Positions 36,296-52,649 are shown, counted from the first letter of the stretch. The stretch is DNA of 64,000 nt from Hydractinia symbiolongicarpus (GCF_029227915.1 NC_079883.1:10044001-10108000); one strand, 5' to 3'. Translations and numbers: made by a program. Notes: generated by a model not told the origin, from the letters alone.

Positions 36296-36656
36296 TTTGT
36301 GTGTATCTGGCTATTACATTAACAAACGGCTATTTTTATAGCCACACATTTACAAAAAAACATTATCTTGGTACAAAGTTAAACTTGTTTAAGTCACTTA
36401 AACAGTTAAAAAAGAGTAAATTTAAGATTAGATTCCCTAAGTTTAAGTATTTTCGTTTTTAAATTTCTTATTTTCTTGCTTTTACTTTTCTTGCCCTTCA
36501 TATTTTTAACATTGTCAAACTTTATGTAGCATAAAATTTTTATGTAGCATAAAATTTAAACAGAAAGCAGGACAAAGTTTGATATAAAAAGCTAGCCGTA
36601 ATATTTTTTATGGATGTGTGGCTATAAAAATAGCCGTTTTTTGTTTGGTAAGATGC

Positions 36657-37070
<414 letters not shown>

Positions 37071-37548
37071 TTAAGAAGTCGATGTAGTACGGATACACAA
37101 GACGGTCTAAAATGCACTATCGCGCCAAAGTTTTATTTCTCATATTGATTGACAGCTAAGGTTCAAAACAAACCATTTGATTGGTGCTAAGAAAGTAATT
37201 TCTGATTGGCTGCATAATGACATTACGCTCATTACTTTAACATTTTTATAAAATCTGTGTTTTTTGGCTACGGGAAAACGGCTGTATCTTCTGATACACA
37301 AAAGCTTTTGACTTTTTTTTTTTTTAGTAAGTAGCAGAAGGTTTGGCGAATTCCAACGATGCCAAATTTATTGCCTTACTGAAACATTAAGACCACGAAT
37401 TTTTAAAAAAACTACAGTTTTACTTAAAAAAATGTACAAAATGTTCGGAACATTTTGTAATGACGCAACTCTATTGGTTAATTAGGGTGTTTCCACGAGC
37501 AGTAGGTAATTTTATGGCCTCTTTTTAAAGCTGTCTGAATTCTGTTAA

Positions 37549-37905
<357 letters not shown>

Positions 37906-38365
37906 GCGTTGTCATTGCTCAACAAAAACGGCTATTTTTATAGCCACAAATCTTTTAAAACATTACTTTGTGCACGCTTCCAAATTACACAATGTGTAAA
38001 GTCTTGTCACAGTTACATTTATTGCTATACGATACTATGTCATATATGACACAAAAAAAATTTAGAAATACTTTGTAGGGTTAATTTGCCTGGGAGTGTT
38101 TCCGTGAAAAGCTGGGTTAAGTTAAATGTAAGCAATAACATGGATCAATGTACTTGTCTTTTCTGCAAGTACGGCTAATAATACGTATGAAAAGTGAAGC
38201 TAATCCACACACACATGGGGAAGTATTTTAAATGTAGGCTAGTGTTCTTAAGCACATTATTTAGAAGTTTTATTAACTTCGGTTAACTTGTAGTGACGCC
38301 AAGTAAATGTTTTTTTAAAGATGTGTGGTCTTAAAAAAGACCGTTTGTGTTTGGTAGACGTTGGT

Positions 38366-38770
38366 TTACTTGCTGCTTGTGTATTTTGTGACGGCTTTTG
38401 TTCCTTCACTGACTGCGTGTTTTGCAAGTTCTCCAGGCAAGAGAAGACGTACTGCGGTTTGAATTTCACGAGAAGAGATGGTCGACTTTTTGTTTTGAAG
38501 AGCCAAACGCGAAGCTTCGGAAGCAATGCGCTCAAAGATGTCGTTGACAAATGAGTTCATGATGCTCATAGCTTTGCTTGAAACTCCGACATCTGGGTGA
38601 ACTTGTTTCAAAACATTGTAGATGTAAATAGCATAACTTTCCTTTCTCTTTCTCTTGCGTTTCTTTTCACCAGTTCCACCAATCTTTCCTCCTTTTTTGC
38701 CGGCTCTTTTTTCACCTTTCTTGGCTACTTTAGGTGCCTGTTTTCCTCCTTTAGCTGCTGCGTCAGACAT
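38366..38770 (-). CDS. H2B: Histone H2B, copy 7
   Basis: Protein identical to copy 1. Stem-loop intact at 38327-38342. Confidence 0.97.
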   Translation of the reverse strand: MSDAAAKGGKQAPKVAKKGEKRAGKKGGKIGGTGEKKRKRKRKESYAIYIYNVLKQVHPDVGVSSKAMSIMNSFVNDIFERIASEASRLALQNKKSTISSREIQTAVRLLLPGELAKHAVSEGTKAVTKYTSSK

Positions 38771-39054
38771 GGTTAAAAATTTTTGCTACTTAACTTGTAA
38801 ATAAGCATTAAACTGCAAGTCAAAACTTTTTGTTTATAAGTAAAAAAATCGGATCGAATTCGATCCGAAAACGCCGATACGCAATTTAATTGGTTAAAAA
38901 AAAAATCTTTTGTTTAATACTTAATTATGATTGGTTAAAAAAACATGATTTCGATCCTATTTTTATGATGAAAAAACGAGTAAAGTTTATTTCGTTAACA
39001 CTTACGTTAAATATTCGTACGTTTTTGTATTAACTTACAAATCAAATCGCAGTT

Positions 39055-39435
39055 ATGTCTGGACGTGGAAAAGGTGGAAAAGCTAAGGCTAAAGCCAAGA
39101 CAAGATCCTCAAGAGCTGGACTTCAATTTCCAGTCGGTAGAGTGCATAGATTCCTTCGTAGAGGGCACTATGCTAACCGAATTGGATCTGGAGCACCAGT
39201 TTACTTAGCAGCCGTCTTGGAATATTTATCTGCTGAGATATTGGAGTTGGCTGGTAACGCAGCAAGAGACAACAAAAAAGCTAGGATTATTCCAAGACAT
39301 TTACAATTGGCTGTTCGTAATGATGAAGAATTAAACAAACTTTTGAGCGGTGTAACCATTGTAGCTGGTGGTGTTTTGCCAAACATTCAAGCTGTCTTAC
39401 TCCCAAAGAAGAACGACAAAGGACAGAAGAAGTAA
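39055..39435 (+). CDS. H2A: Histone H2A, copy 7, Ala103Val variant
   Basis: Codon 103 (39361-39363) is GTA in place of GCA, giving VTIVAGG for VTIAAGG in the docking-domain region that contacts H3-H4. The change is conservative and likely tolerated. Stem-loop intact at 39458-39473. Confidence 0.96.
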   Translation: MSGRGKGGKAKAKAKTRSSRAGLQFPVGRVHRFLRRGHYANRIGSGAPVYLAAVLEYLSAEILELAGNAARDNKKARIIPRHLQLAVRNDEELNKLLSGVTIVAGGVLPNIQAVLLPKKNDKGQKK

Positions 39436-39632
39436 ACCGCTACACTCAGAAAACAACGGCTATTTTTATAGCCACACATCTTTAAAAAAACATTGTTTTT
39501 TTCACAAAACTATAACCTTAAAGTCTAATAGATAATCCATGCATACGCCTTGTCCTAAGTAACTCAAAGAAATTAAATAAAAAAATTTGATCACAACGTC
39601 AAAATAAATTGCACGTATTTGCACCTACTAAT

Positions 39633-39752
39633 GTCTACGGCCATACCACGATGAACACACCCGTTCTCGTCTGATCACGGAAGTTAAGCATCGTCGGGCC
39701 GGGATAGTACTTGGATGGGGGACCGCCTGGGAACTCCCGGTGTCGTAGGCTT
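39633..39752 (+). rRNA. 5S rRNA: 5S ribosomal RNA, copy 7
   Basis: Identical to copy 1. Confidence 0.97.
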
Positions 39753-40078
39753 TTCATTTTCATTTGCTGTGATATATTTCTTGTTATAACAATTAAGGAA
39801 CGTGGCGGTTGTTGAAAGTGTTTCCTATGACATTTTCCTACGACATTTTCAGGTGATAGTACGAGAAAAAAGAGCTTTCAAATGCATACAAACTCGATCT
39901 ATTGCCGATCATCCAATAACCCTGACGGAATGGCAAATAAAATAAAATTCCGCCGCCTTCCGAGGACTTATATCGCAATCACGTTTCGTAACAGCCAAGC
40001 GAGGTTTTACCTTAGCGTTTAAGTCACCACCGACATTTGGCCGCGCAACTTTTCTAAGCTCATTCATTTTGACTTAAG

Positions 40079-40244
40079 GAGGGGGCGAGCGCGGACGCAG
40101 GCCCCCACTACCAGAAATTGTACGGTCGAGTTACTGACGTTTGCAGTAATCGCAGAGGTCAGCCCAAGCGTAGTGCAATGCAAGAGCCTCACTCTGGAAG
40201 AAAACCCTCATTGATCAGTCTTTACTTCCCCGTCAGGTAAGTAT
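40079..40244 (-). ncRNA. U1: U1 snRNA, copy 7
   Basis: No difference from copy 1 seen. Confidence 0.95.
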
Positions 40245-40435
40245 GAGTTGGAACTGCACCGTAGCATGAGGGTACCCTTCAAAGTTTGTTAATGCTTGTG
40301 GCTTGAGTGTGTTATAAACTGCCGTGTCGCGGGGCATAGGCTGTATTCTCCCCCAGTGTACGCGTTTTGTTCCCGCCGTAGACTATGCAGAGTGCCGTCG
40401 GAAAGAGGACTGCTATTATTCTTTTATTGCTTATG

Positions 40436-40621
40436 TGGGCCGCCATCGGTAATAGTGCAACACCAAGGCAACCCGTGGTCACGGCGTGAATGAATCCACC
40501 TCCATGACCCAAGGCCAAAAATCAGATTAATATACTGACCATTCAGAGAATGGCCTACCAGATATTAAACTGATAAGAACAGATACTACACTTGATCTTA
40601 GCCATTAGGCCGAGAAGCGAT
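40436..40621 (-). ncRNA. U2: U2 snRNA, copy 7
   Basis: No difference from copy 1 seen. Confidence 0.95.
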
Positions 40622-40943
40622 AAAGAACAAGCGTTGCCATGATAGGCATCGTCCACACACCGTAACTGCTTGTGGAGCATGTCACGTTACTGTAAAGCTT
40701 ACAACTGTCACCGCGTACGGATGGACGGCGACATAGTAAAAATCACGGCTGTTGATTTAGCCGTAGGATGGAGAGCGACTGTAGCGAGTGGATGGTAACT
40801 TACATGAATGCTAACAAAGGCGACGATACTAAGTGCGTGATATTACTTTCCAATATGTCTGCGTACATTCCGTTTATCAACGCATTACGCCAGAACGTGC
40901 GCGCGCGTTACACAGTAGACCATGCAGCCGAAATGCGACAGTG

Positions 40944-41016
40944 CGACCCTGCCAGGAGTCGAACCTGGAATCCCCTGATTCGTAGTCAGATGCCTTATCC
41001 ATTGGGCCACAGGGCC
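40944..41016 (-). tRNA. tRNA-Arg(ACG): tRNA-Arg(ACG), copy 7
   Basis: Identical to copy 1. Confidence 0.97.
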
Positions 41017-41595
41017 ATGCTTATGACTTCGCCCCATCGTCATTTTGGCTTGCGCATTCGTTTTACTTACGACAGAATTCTTCGTGTTTGTAGCCATGAA
41101 AGAAAGGGACTTCTGTGAGTGAATTTTTTTACTGTGGTCTAATAAAAAAGTCGAAACGCAGTGCCCAATATATGAATTGCTCCTAATAGCCGGAAACAGG
41201 CCGTGTCGATGATGTAGGCCGACATACGCAACGCAAACCAAAGAACGCTTTATGAAAATCCTAACACGAGCGCGGAAGAAGCCCAAATTAACAGACTAGA
41301 TGTAATGCTGAAGACCTCAAACTCCAGCAGCTTCTCTTGCAGACTATTGCGTCGTACTACAAATAAAAATTAACATGCTTTCGCATAGTCGCGGCACCCA
41401 AAACGGACATTATACGATGTACAGAAACACACATTTCTGTTTTCGCGCCAAATCAATTCCCGGGAGTGGTACTTTTACGTCCGCATACTTCGCACCGTCT
41501 TAAATTATATCTCATTTACACGGTAATGTTTAGTATACTTCTACTGTGATAACAAGCATCGTTTATCGTTGGATTGTTGTAAGAAAACATTAAAA

Positions 41596-42147
41596 ATGAG
41601 TGAAGCAGCTTCTCCAAAGAAAATCGCACCCAAGAAGAAACCTGCTGCAAAGAAGACAGCTGATCACCCTAAATATGTGGACATGATCAAGGCTGCTATC
41701 GCTACCCTAAAGGAACGCGGTGGTTCATCTCGCCAAGCTATTACAAAATATATTCATGCAAATTACAAAGTTGCTGAAAACTCAGATCATCATCTGAAAA
41801 TGGCTCTTAAACGAGGAGTAACATCAGGCGATTTGATTCAAACTAAAGGCACTGGTGCTTCTGGATCATTCAAGCTAGGTCAGGTAAAAAAAGAAAAACC
41901 TAAGAAAAAGGCCGCAGCAAAAAAGCCAACGGCAAAGAAGCCTACTGCAAAGAAAAGTACACCAAAAAAGAAGCCAGCAAAGAAGAGCACGCCAAAGAAA
42001 GCAGCAAAGAAGCCTGCCACAAAGAAAGCCTCGGCTAAGAAACCAGCAGCTAAGAAACCCACAAAGAAGCCTGTTGCTAAAAAACCTGCAGCAAAGAAGG
42101 TCAAAAAGACTCCCAAAAAGGCAGCAAAGAAGACCGCAAAAAAATAA
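41596..42147 (+). CDS. H1: Linker histone H1, copy 8
   Basis: Protein identical to copy 1. Stem-loop intact at 42180-42195. Confidence 0.95.
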   Translation: MSEAASPKKIAPKKKPAAKKTADHPKYVDMIKAAIATLKERGGSSRQAITKYIHANYKVAENSDHHLKMALKRGVTSGDLIQTKGTGASGSFKLGQVKKEKPKKKAAAKKPTAKKPTAKKSTPKKKPAKKSTPKKAAKKPATKKASAKKPAAKKPTKKPVAKKPAAKKVKKTPKKAAKKTAKK

Positions 42148-42508
42148 TTTGTGTGTATCTGGCTATTACATTAACAAACGGCTATTTTTATAGCCACACA
42201 TTTACAAAAAAACATTATCTTGGTACAAAGTTAAACTTGTTTAAGTCACTTAAACAGTTAAAAAAGAGTAAATTTAAGATTAGATTCCCTAAGTTTAAGT
42301 ATTTTCGTTTTTAAATTTCTTATTTTCTTGCTTTTACTTTTCTTGCCCTTCATATTTTTAACATTGTCAAACTTTATGTAGCATAAAATTTTTATGTAGC
42401 ATAAAATTTAAACAGAAAGCAGGACAAAGTTTGATATAAAAAGCTAGCCGTAATATTTTTTATGGATGTGTGGCTATAAAAATAGCCGTTTTTTGTTTGG
42501 TAAGATGC

Positions 42509-42922
<414 letters not shown>

Positions 42923-43400
42923 TTAAGAAGTCGATGTAGTACGGATACACAAGACGGTCTAAAATGCACTATCGCGCCAAAGTTTTATTTCTCATATTGA
43001 TTGACAGCTAAGGTTCAAAACAAACCATTTGATTGGTGCTAAGAAAGTAATTTCTGATTGGCTGCATAATGACATTACGCTCATTACTTTAACATTTTTA
43101 TAAAATCTGTGTTTTTTGGCTACGGGAAAACGGCTGTATCTTCTGATACACAAAAGCTTTTGACTTTTTTTTTTTTTAGTAAGTAGCAGAAGGTTTGGCG
43201 AATTCCAACGATGCCAAATTTATTGCCTTACTGAAACATTAAGACCACGAATTTTTAAAAAAACTACAGTTTTACTTAAAAAAATGTACAAAATGTTCGG
43301 AACATTTTGTAATGACGCAACTCTATTGGTTAATTAGGGTGTTTCCACGAGCAGTAGGTAATTTTATGGCCTCTTTTTAAAGCTGTCTGAATTCTGTTAA

Positions 43401-43757
<357 letters not shown>

Positions 43758-44217
43758 GCGTTGTCATTGCTCAACAAAAACGGCTATTTTTATAGCCACA
43801 AATCTTTTAAAACATTACTTTGTGCACGCTTCCAAATTACACAATGTGTAAAGTCTTGTCACAGTTACATTTATTGCTATACGATACTATGTCATATATG
43901 ACACAAAAAAAATTTAGAAATACTTTGTAGGGTTAATTTGCCTGGGAGTGTTTCCGTGAAAAGCTGGGTTAAGTTAAATGTAAGCAATAACATGGATCAA
44001 TGTACTTGTCTTTTCTGCAAGTACAGCTAATAATACGTATGAAAAGTGAAGCTAATCCACACACACATGGGGAAGTATTTTAAATGTAGGCTAGTGTTCT
44101 TAAGCACATTATTTAGAAGTTTTATTAACTTCGGTTAACTTGTAGTGACGCCAAGTAAATGTTTTTTTAAAGATGTGTGGTCTTAAAAAAGACCGTTTGT
44201 GTTTGGTAGACGTTGGT

Positions 44218-44622
44218 TTACTTGCTGCTTGTGTATTTTGTGACGGCTTTTGTTCCTTCACTGACTGCGTGTTTTGCAAGTTCTCCAGGCAAGAGAAGAC
44301 GTACTGCGGTTTGAATTTCACGAGAAGAGATGGTCGACTTTTTGTTTTGAAGAGCCAAACGCGAAGCTTCGGAAGCAATGCGCTCAAAGATGTCGTTGAC
44401 AAATGAGTTCATGATGCTCATAGCTTTGCTTGAAACTCCGACATCTGGGTGAACTTGTTTCAAAACATTGTAGATGTAAATAGCATAACTTTCCTTTCTC
44501 TTTCTCTTGCGTTTCTTTTCACCAGTTCCACCAATCTTTCCTCCTTTTTTGCCGGCTCTTTTTTCACCTTTCTTGGCTACTTTAGGTGCCTGTTTTCCTC
44601 CTTTAGCTGCTGCGTCAGACAT
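44218..44622 (-). CDS. H2B: Histone H2B, copy 8
   Basis: Protein identical to copy 1. Stem-loop intact at 44179-44194. The promoter shared with H2A carries an extra C at 44750. Confidence 0.97.
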   Translation of the reverse strand: MSDAAAKGGKQAPKVAKKGEKRAGKKGGKIGGTGEKKRKRKRKESYAIYIYNVLKQVHPDVGVSSKAMSIMNSFVNDIFERIASEASRLALQNKKSTISSREIQTAVRLLLPGELAKHAVSEGTKAVTKYTSSK

Positions 44623-44907
44623 GGTTAAAAATTTTTGCTACTTAACTTGTAAATAAGCATTAAACTGCAAGTCAAAACTTTTTGTTTATAAGTAAAAAAA
44701 TCGGATCGAATTCGATCCGAAAACGCCGATACGCAATTTAATTGGTTAACAAAAAAAATCTTTTGTTTAATACTTAATTATGATTGGTTAAAAAAACATG
44801 ATTTCGATCCTATTTTTATGATGAAAAAACGAGTAAAGTTTATTTCGTTAACACTTACGTTAAATATTCGTACGTTTTTGTATTAACTTACAAATCAAAT
44901 CGCAGTT

Positions 44908-45288
44908 ATGTCTGGACGTGGAAAAGGTGGAAAAGCTAAGGCTAAAGCCAAGACAAGATCCTCAAGAGCTGGACTTCAATTTCCAGTCGGTAGAGTGCAT
45001 AGATTCCTTCGTAGAGGGCACTATGCTAACCGAATTGGATCTGGAGCACCAGTTTACTTAGCAGCCGTCTTGGAATATTTATCTGCTGAGATATTGGAGT
45101 TGGCTGGTAACGCAGCAAGAGACAACAAAAAAGCTAGGATTATTCCAAGACATTTACAATTGGCTGTTCGTAATGATGAAGAATTAAACAAACTTTTGAG
45201 CGGTGTAACCATTGCAGCTGGTGGTGTTTTGCCAAACATTCAAGCTGTCTTACTCCCAAAGAAGAACGACAAAGGACAGAAGAAGTAA
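44908..45288 (+). CDS. H2A: Histone H2A, copy 8
   Basis: Protein identical to copy 1. Stem-loop intact at 45311-45326. Confidence 0.97.
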   Translation: MSGRGKGGKAKAKAKTRSSRAGLQFPVGRVHRFLRRGHYANRIGSGAPVYLAAVLEYLSAEILELAGNAARDNKKARIIPRHLQLAVRNDEELNKLLSGVTIAAGGVLPNIQAVLLPKKNDKGQKK

Positions 45289-45485
45289 ACCGCTACACTC
45301 AGAAAACAACGGCTATTTTTATAGCCACACATCTTTAAAAAAACATTGTTTTTTTCACAAAACTATAACCTTAAAGTCTAATAGATAATCCATGCATACG
45401 CCTTGTCCTAAGTAACTCAAAGAAATTAAATAAAAAAATTTGATCACAACGTCAAAATAAATTGCACGTATTTGCACCTACTAAT

Positions 45486-45605
45486 GTCTACGGCCATACC
45501 ACGATGAACACACCCGTTCTCGTCTGATCACGGAAGTTAAGCATCGTCGGGCCGGGATAGTACTTGGATGGGGGACCGCCTGGGAACTCCCGGTGTCGTA
45601 GGCTT
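45486..45605 (+). rRNA. 5S rRNA: 5S ribosomal RNA, copy 8
   Basis: Identical to copy 1. Confidence 0.97.
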
Positions 45606-45931
45606 TTCATTTTCATTTGCTGTGATATATTTCTTGTTATAACAATTAAGGAACGTGGCGGTTGTTGAAAGTGTTTCCTATGACATTTTCCTACGACATT
45701 TTCAGGTGATAGTACGAGAAAAAAGAGCTTTCAAATGCATACAAACTCGATCTATTGCCGATCATCCAATAACCCTGACGGAATGGCAAATAAAATAAAA
45801 TTCCGCCGCCTTCCGAGGACTTATATCGCAATCACGTTTCGTAACAGCCAAGCGAGGTTTTACCTTAGCGTTTAAGTCACCACCGACATTTGGCCGCGCA
45901 ACTTTTCTAAGCTCATTCATTTTGACTTAAG

Positions 45932-46097
45932 GAGGGGGCGAGCGCGGACGCAGGCCCCCACTACCAGAAATTGTACGGTCGAGTTACTGACGTTTGCAGT
46001 AATCGCAGAGGTCAGCCCAAGCGTAGTGCAATGCAAGAGCCTCACTCTGGAAGAAAACCCTCATTGATCAGTCTTTACTTCCCCGTCAGGTAAGTAT
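45932..46097 (-). ncRNA. U1: U1 snRNA, copy 8
   Basis: No difference from copy 1 seen. Confidence 0.95.
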
Positions 46098-46288
46098 GAG
46101 TTGGAACTGCACCGTAGCATGAGGGTACCCTTCAAAGTTTGTTAATGCTTGTGGCTTGAGTGTGTTATAAACTGCCGTGTCGCGGGGCATAGGCTGTATT
46201 CTCCCCCAGTGTACGCGTTTTGTTCCCGCCGTAGACTATGCAGAGTGCCGTCGGAAAGAGGACTGCTATTATTCTTTTATTGCTTATG

Positions 46289-46474
46289 TGGGCCGCCATC
46301 GGTAATAGTGCAACACCAAGGCAACCCGTGGTCACGGCGTGAATGAATCCACCTCCATGACCCAAGGCCAAAAATCAGATTAATATACTGACCATTCAGA
46401 GAATGGCCTACCAGATATTAAACTGATAAGAACAGATACTACACTTGATCTTAGCCATTAGGCCGAGAAGCGAT
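46289..46474 (-). ncRNA. U2: U2 snRNA, copy 8
   Basis: No difference from copy 1 seen. Confidence 0.95.
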
Positions 46475-46796
46475 AAAGAACAAGCGTTGCCATGATAGGC
46501 ATCGTCCACACACCGTAACTGCTTGTGGAGCATGTCACGTTACTGTAAAGCTTACAACTGTCACCGCGTACGGATGGACGGCGACATAGTAAAAATCACG
46601 GCTGTTGATTTAGCCGTAGGATGGAGAGCGACTGTAGCGAGTGGATGGTAACTTACATGAATGCTAACAAAGGCGACGATACTAAGTGCGTGATATTACT
46701 TTCCAATATGTCTGCGTACATTCCGTTTATCAACGCATTACGCCAGAACGTGCGCGCGCGTTACACAGTAGACCATGCAGCCGAAATGCGACAGTG

Positions 46797-46869
46797 CGAC
46801 CCTGCCAGGAGTCGAACCTGGAATCCCCTGATTCGTAGTCAGATGCCTTATCCATTGGGCCACAGGGCC
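46797..46869 (-). tRNA. tRNA-Arg(ACG): tRNA-Arg(ACG), copy 8
   Basis: Identical to copy 1. Confidence 0.97.
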
Positions 46870-47448
46870 ATGCTTATGACTTCGCCCCATCGTCATTTTG
46901 GCTTGCGCATTCGTTTTACTTACGACAGAATTCTTCGTGTTTGTAGCCATGAAAGAAAGGGACTTCTGTGAGTGAATTTTTTTACTGTGGTCTAATAAAA
47001 AAGTCGAAACGCAGTGCCCAATATATGAATTGCTCCTAATAGCCGGAAACAGGCCGTGTCGATGATGTAGGCCGACATACGCAACGCAAACCAAAGAACG
47101 CTTTATGAAAATCCTAACACGAGCGCGGAAGAAGCCCAAATTAACAGACTAGATGTAATGCTGAAGACCTCAAACTCCAGCAGCTTCTCTTGCAGACTAT
47201 TGCGTCGTACTACAAATAAAAATTAACATGCTTTCGCATAGTCGCGGCACCCAAAACGGACATTATACGATGTACAGAAACACACATTTCTGTTTTCGCG
47301 CCAAATCAATTCCCGGGAGTGGTACTTTTACGTCCGCATACTTCGCACCGTCTTAAATTATATCTCATTTACACGGTAATGTTTAGTATACTTCTACTGT
47401 GATAACAAGCATCGTTTATCGTTGGATTGTTGTAAGAAAACATTAAAA

Positions 47449-48000
47449 ATGAGTGAAGCAGCTTCTCCAAAGAAAATCGCACCCAAGAAGAAACCTGCTG
47501 CAAAGAAGACAGCTGATCACCCTAAATATGTGGACATGATCAAGGCTGCTATCGCTACCCTAAAGGAACGCGGTGGTTCATCTCGCCAAGCTATTACAAA
47601 ATATATTCATGCAAATTACAAAGTTGCTGAAAACTCAGATCATCATCTGAAAATGGCTCTTAAACGAGGAGTAACATCAGGCGATTTGATTCAAACTAAA
47701 GGCACTGGTGCTTCTGGATCATTCAAGCTAGGTCAGGTAAAAAAAGAAAAACCTAAGAAAAAGGCCGCAGCAAAAAAGCCAACGGCAAAGAAGCCTACTG
47801 CAAAGAAAAGTACACCAAAAAAGAAGCCAGCAAAGAAGAGCACGCCAAAGAAAGCAGCAAAGAAGCCTGCCACAAAGAAAGCCTCGGCTAAGAAACCAGC
47901 AGCTAAGAAACCCACAAAGAAGCCTGTTGCTAAAAAACCTGCAGCAAAGAAGGTCAAAAAGACTCCCAAAAAGGCAGCAAAGAAGACCGCAAAAAAATAA
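47449..48000 (+). CDS. H1: Linker histone H1, copy 9
   Basis: Protein identical to copy 1. Stem-loop intact at 48033-48048. Confidence 0.95.
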   Translation: MSEAASPKKIAPKKKPAAKKTADHPKYVDMIKAAIATLKERGGSSRQAITKYIHANYKVAENSDHHLKMALKRGVTSGDLIQTKGTGASGSFKLGQVKKEKPKKKAAAKKPTAKKPTAKKSTPKKKPAKKSTPKKAAKKPATKKASAKKPAAKKPTKKPVAKKPAAKKVKKTPKKAAKKTAKK

Positions 48001-48361
48001 TTTGTGTGTATCTGGCTATTACATTAACAAACGGCTATTTTTATAGCCACACATTTACAAAAAAACATTATCTTGGTACAAAGTTAAACTTGTTTAAGTC
48101 ACTTAAACAGTTAAAAAAGAGTAAATTTAAGATTAGATTCCCTAAGTTTAAGTATTTTCGTTTTTAAATTTCTTATTTTCTTGCTTTTACTTTTCTTGCC
48201 CTTCATATTTTTAACATTGTCAAACTTTATGTAGCATAAAATTTTTATGTAGCATAAAATTTAAACAGAAAGCAGGACAAAGTTTGATATAAAAAGCTAG
48301 CCGTAATATTTTTTATGGATGTGTGGCTATAAAAATAGCCGTTTTTTGTTTGGTAAGATGC

Positions 48362-48775
<414 letters not shown>

Positions 48776-49253
48776 TTAAGAAGTCGATGTAGTACGGATA
48801 CACAAGACGGTCTAAAATGCACTATCGCGCCAAAGTTTTATTTCTCATATTGATTGACAGCTAAGGTTCAAAACAAACCATTTGATTGGTGCTAAGAAAG
48901 TAATTTCTGATTGGCTGCATAATGACATTACGCTCATTACTTTAACATTTTTATAAAATCTGTGTTTTTTGGCTACGGGAAAACGGCTGTATCTTCTGAT
49001 ACACAAAAGCTTTTGACTTTTTTTTTTTTTAGTAAGTAGCAGAAGGTTTGGCGAATTCCAACGATGCCAAATTTATTGCCTTACTGAAACATTAAGACCA
49101 CGAATTTTTAAAAAAACTACAGTTTTACTTAAAAAAATGTACAAAATGTTCGGAACATTTTGTAATGACGCAACTCTATTGGTTAATTAGGGTGTTTCCA
49201 CGAGCAGTAGGTAATTTTATGGCCTCTTTTTAAAGCTGTCTGAATTCTGTTAA

Positions 49254-49610
<357 letters not shown>

Positions 49611-50070
49611 GCGTTGTCATTGCTCAACAAAAACGGCTATTTTTATAGCCACAAATCTTTTAAAACATTACTTTGTGCACGCTTCCAAATTACACAATGT
49701 GTAAAGTCTTGTCACAGTTACATTTATTGCTATACGATACTATGTCATATATGACACAAAAAAAATTTAGAAATACTTTGTAGGGTTAATTTGCCTGGGA
49801 GTGTTTCCGTGAAAAGCTGGGTTAAGTTAAATGTAAGCAATAACATGGATCAATGTACTTGTCTTTTCTGCAAGTACAGCTAATAATACGTATGAAAAGT
49901 GAAGCTAATCCACACACACATGGGGAAGTATTTTAAATGTAGGCTAGTGTTCTTAAGCACATTATTTAGAAGTTTTATTAACTTCGGTTAACTTGTAGTG
50001 ACGCCAAGTAAATGTTTTTTTAAAGATGTGTGGTCTTAAAAAAGACCGTTTGTGTTTGGTAGACGTTGGT

Positions 50071-50475
50071 TTACTTGCTGCTTGTGTATTTTGTGACGGC
50101 TTTTGTTCCTTCACTGACTGCGTGTTTTGCAAGTTCTCCAGGCAAGAGAAGACGTACTGCGGTTTGAATTTCACGAGAAGAGATGGTCGACTTTTTGTTT
50201 TGAAGAGCCAAACGCGAAGCTTCGGAAGCAATGCGCTCAAAGATGTCGTTGACAAATGAGTTCATGATGCTCATAGCTTTGCTTGAAACTCCGACATCTG
50301 GGTGAACTTGTTTCAAAACATTGTAGATGTAAATAGCATAACTTTCCTTTCTCTTTCTCTTGCGTTTCTTTTCACCAGTTCCACCAATCTTTCCTCCTTT
50401 TTTGCCGGCTCTTTTTTCACCTTTCTTGGCTACTTTAGGTGCCTGTTTTCCTCCTTTAGCTGCTGCGTCAGACAT
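50071..50475 (-). CDS. H2B: Histone H2B, copy 9
   Basis: Protein identical to copy 1. Stem-loop intact at 50032-50047. Confidence 0.97.
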   Translation of the reverse strand: MSDAAAKGGKQAPKVAKKGEKRAGKKGGKIGGTGEKKRKRKRKESYAIYIYNVLKQVHPDVGVSSKAMSIMNSFVNDIFERIASEASRLALQNKKSTISSREIQTAVRLLLPGELAKHAVSEGTKAVTKYTSSK

Positions 50476-50759
50476 GGTTAAAAATTTTTGCTACTTAACT
50501 TGTAAATAAGCATTAAACTGCAAGTCAAAACTTTTTGTTTATAAGTAAAAAAATCGGATCGAATTCGATCCGAAAACGCCGATACGCAATTTAATTGGTT
50601 AAAAAAAAAATCTTTTGTTTAATACTTAATTATGATTGGTTAAAAAAACATGATTTCGATCCTATTTTTATGATGAAAAAACGAGTAAAGTTTATTTCGT
50701 TAACACTTACGTTAAATATTCGTACGTTTTTGTATTAACTTACAAATCAAATCGCAGTT

Positions 50760-51140
50760 ATGTCTGGACGTGGAAAAGGTGGAAAAGCTAAGGCTAAAGC
50801 CAAGACAAGATCCTCAAGAGCTGGACTTCAATTTCCAGTCGGTAGAGTGCATAGATTCCTTCGTAGAGGGCACTATGCTAACCGAATTGGATCTGGAGCA
50901 CCAGTTTACTTAGCAGCCGTCTTGGAATATTTATCTGCTGAGATATTGGAGTTGGCTGGTAACGCAGCAAGAGACAACAAAAAAGCTAGGATTATTCCAA
51001 GACATTTACAATTGGCTGTTCGTAATGATGAAGAATTAAACAAACTTTTGAGCGGTGTAACCATTGCAGCTGGTGGTGTTTTGCCAAACATTCAAGCTGT
51101 CTTACTCCCAAAGAAGAACGACAAAGGACAGAAGAAGTAA
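50760..51140 (+). CDS. H2A: Histone H2A, copy 9
   Basis: Protein identical to copy 1. Stem-loop intact at 51163-51178. The T-run behind its downstream element has 8 T (51201-51208), one more than elsewhere. Confidence 0.97.
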   Translation: MSGRGKGGKAKAKAKTRSSRAGLQFPVGRVHRFLRRGHYANRIGSGAPVYLAAVLEYLSAEILELAGNAARDNKKARIIPRHLQLAVRNDEELNKLLSGVTIAAGGVLPNIQAVLLPKKNDKGQKK

Positions 51141-51338
51141 ACCGCTACACTCAGAAAACAACGGCTATTTTTATAGCCACACATCTTTAAAAAAACATTG
51201 TTTTTTTTCACAAAACTATAACCTTAAAGTCTAATAGATAATCCATGCATACGCCTTGTCCTAAGTAACTCAAAGAAATTAAATAAAAAAATTTGATCAC
51301 AACGTCAAAATAAATTGCACGTATTTGCACCTACTAAT

Positions 51339-51458
51339 GTCTACGGCCATACCACGATGAACACACCCGTTCTCGTCTGATCACGGAAGTTAAGCATCGT
51401 CGGGCCGGGATAGTACTTGGATGGGGGACCGCCTGGGAACTCCCGGTGTCGTAGGCTT
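51339..51458 (+). rRNA. 5S rRNA: 5S ribosomal RNA, copy 9
   Basis: Identical to copy 1. Confidence 0.97.
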
Positions 51459-51784
51459 TTCATTTTCATTTGCTGTGATATATTTCTTGTTATAACAATT
51501 AAGGAACGTGGCGGTTGTTGAAAGTGTTTCCTATGACATTTTCCTACGACATTTTCAGGTGATAGTACGAGAAAAAAGAGCTTTCAAATGCATACAAACT
51601 CGATCTATTGCCGATCATCCAATAACCCTGACGGAATGGCAAATAAAATAAAATTCCGCCGCCTTCCGAGGACTTATATCGCAATCACGTTTCGTAACAG
51701 CCAAGCGAGGTTTTACCTTAGCGTTTAAGTCACCACCGACATTTGGCCGCGCAACTTTTCTAAGCTCATTCATTTTGACTTAAG

Positions 51785-51950
51785 GAGGGGGCGAGCGCGG
51801 ACGCAGGCCCCCACTACCAGAAATTGTACGGTCGAGTTACTGACGTTTGCAGTAATCGCAGAGGTCAGCCCAAGCGTAGTGCAATGCAAGAGCCTCACTC
51901 TGGAAGAAAACCCTCATTGATCAGTCTTTACTTCCCCGTCAGGTAAGTAT
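51785..51950 (-). ncRNA. U1: U1 snRNA, copy 9
   Basis: No difference from copy 1 seen. Confidence 0.95.
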
Positions 51951-52141
51951 GAGTTGGAACTGCACCGTAGCATGAGGGTACCCTTCAAAGTTTGTTAATG
52001 CTTGTGGCTTGAGTGTGTTATAAACTGCCGTGTCGCGGGGCATAGGCTGTATTCTCCCCCAGTGTACGCGTTTTGTTCCCGCCGTAGACTATGCAGAGTG
52101 CCGTCGGAAAGAGGACTGCTATTATTCTTTTATTGCTTATG

Positions 52142-52327
52142 TGGGCCGCCATCGGTAATAGTGCAACACCAAGGCAACCCGTGGTCACGGCGTGAATGAA
52201 TCCACCTCCATGACCCAAGGCCAAAAATCAGATTAATATACTGACCATTCAGAGAATGGCCTACCAGATATTAAACTGATAAGAACAGATACTACACTTG
52301 ATCTTAGCCATTAGGCCGAGAAGCGAT
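52142..52327 (-). ncRNA. U2: U2 snRNA, copy 9
   Basis: No difference from copy 1 seen. Confidence 0.95.
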
Positions 52328-52649
52328 AAAGAACAAGCGTTGCCATGATAGGCATCGTCCACACACCGTAACTGCTTGTGGAGCATGTCACGTTACTGTA
52401 AAGCTTACAACTGTCACCGCGTACGGATGGACGGCGACATAGTAAAAATCACGGCTGTTGATTTAGCCGTAGGATGGAGAGCGACTGTAGCGAGTGGATG
52501 GTAACTTACATGAATGCTAACAAAGGCGACGATACTAAGTGCGTGATATTACTTTCCAATATGTCTGCGTACATTCCGTTTATCAACGCATTACGCCAGA
52601 ACGTGCGCGCGCGTTACACAGTAGACCATGCAGCCGAAATGCGACAGTG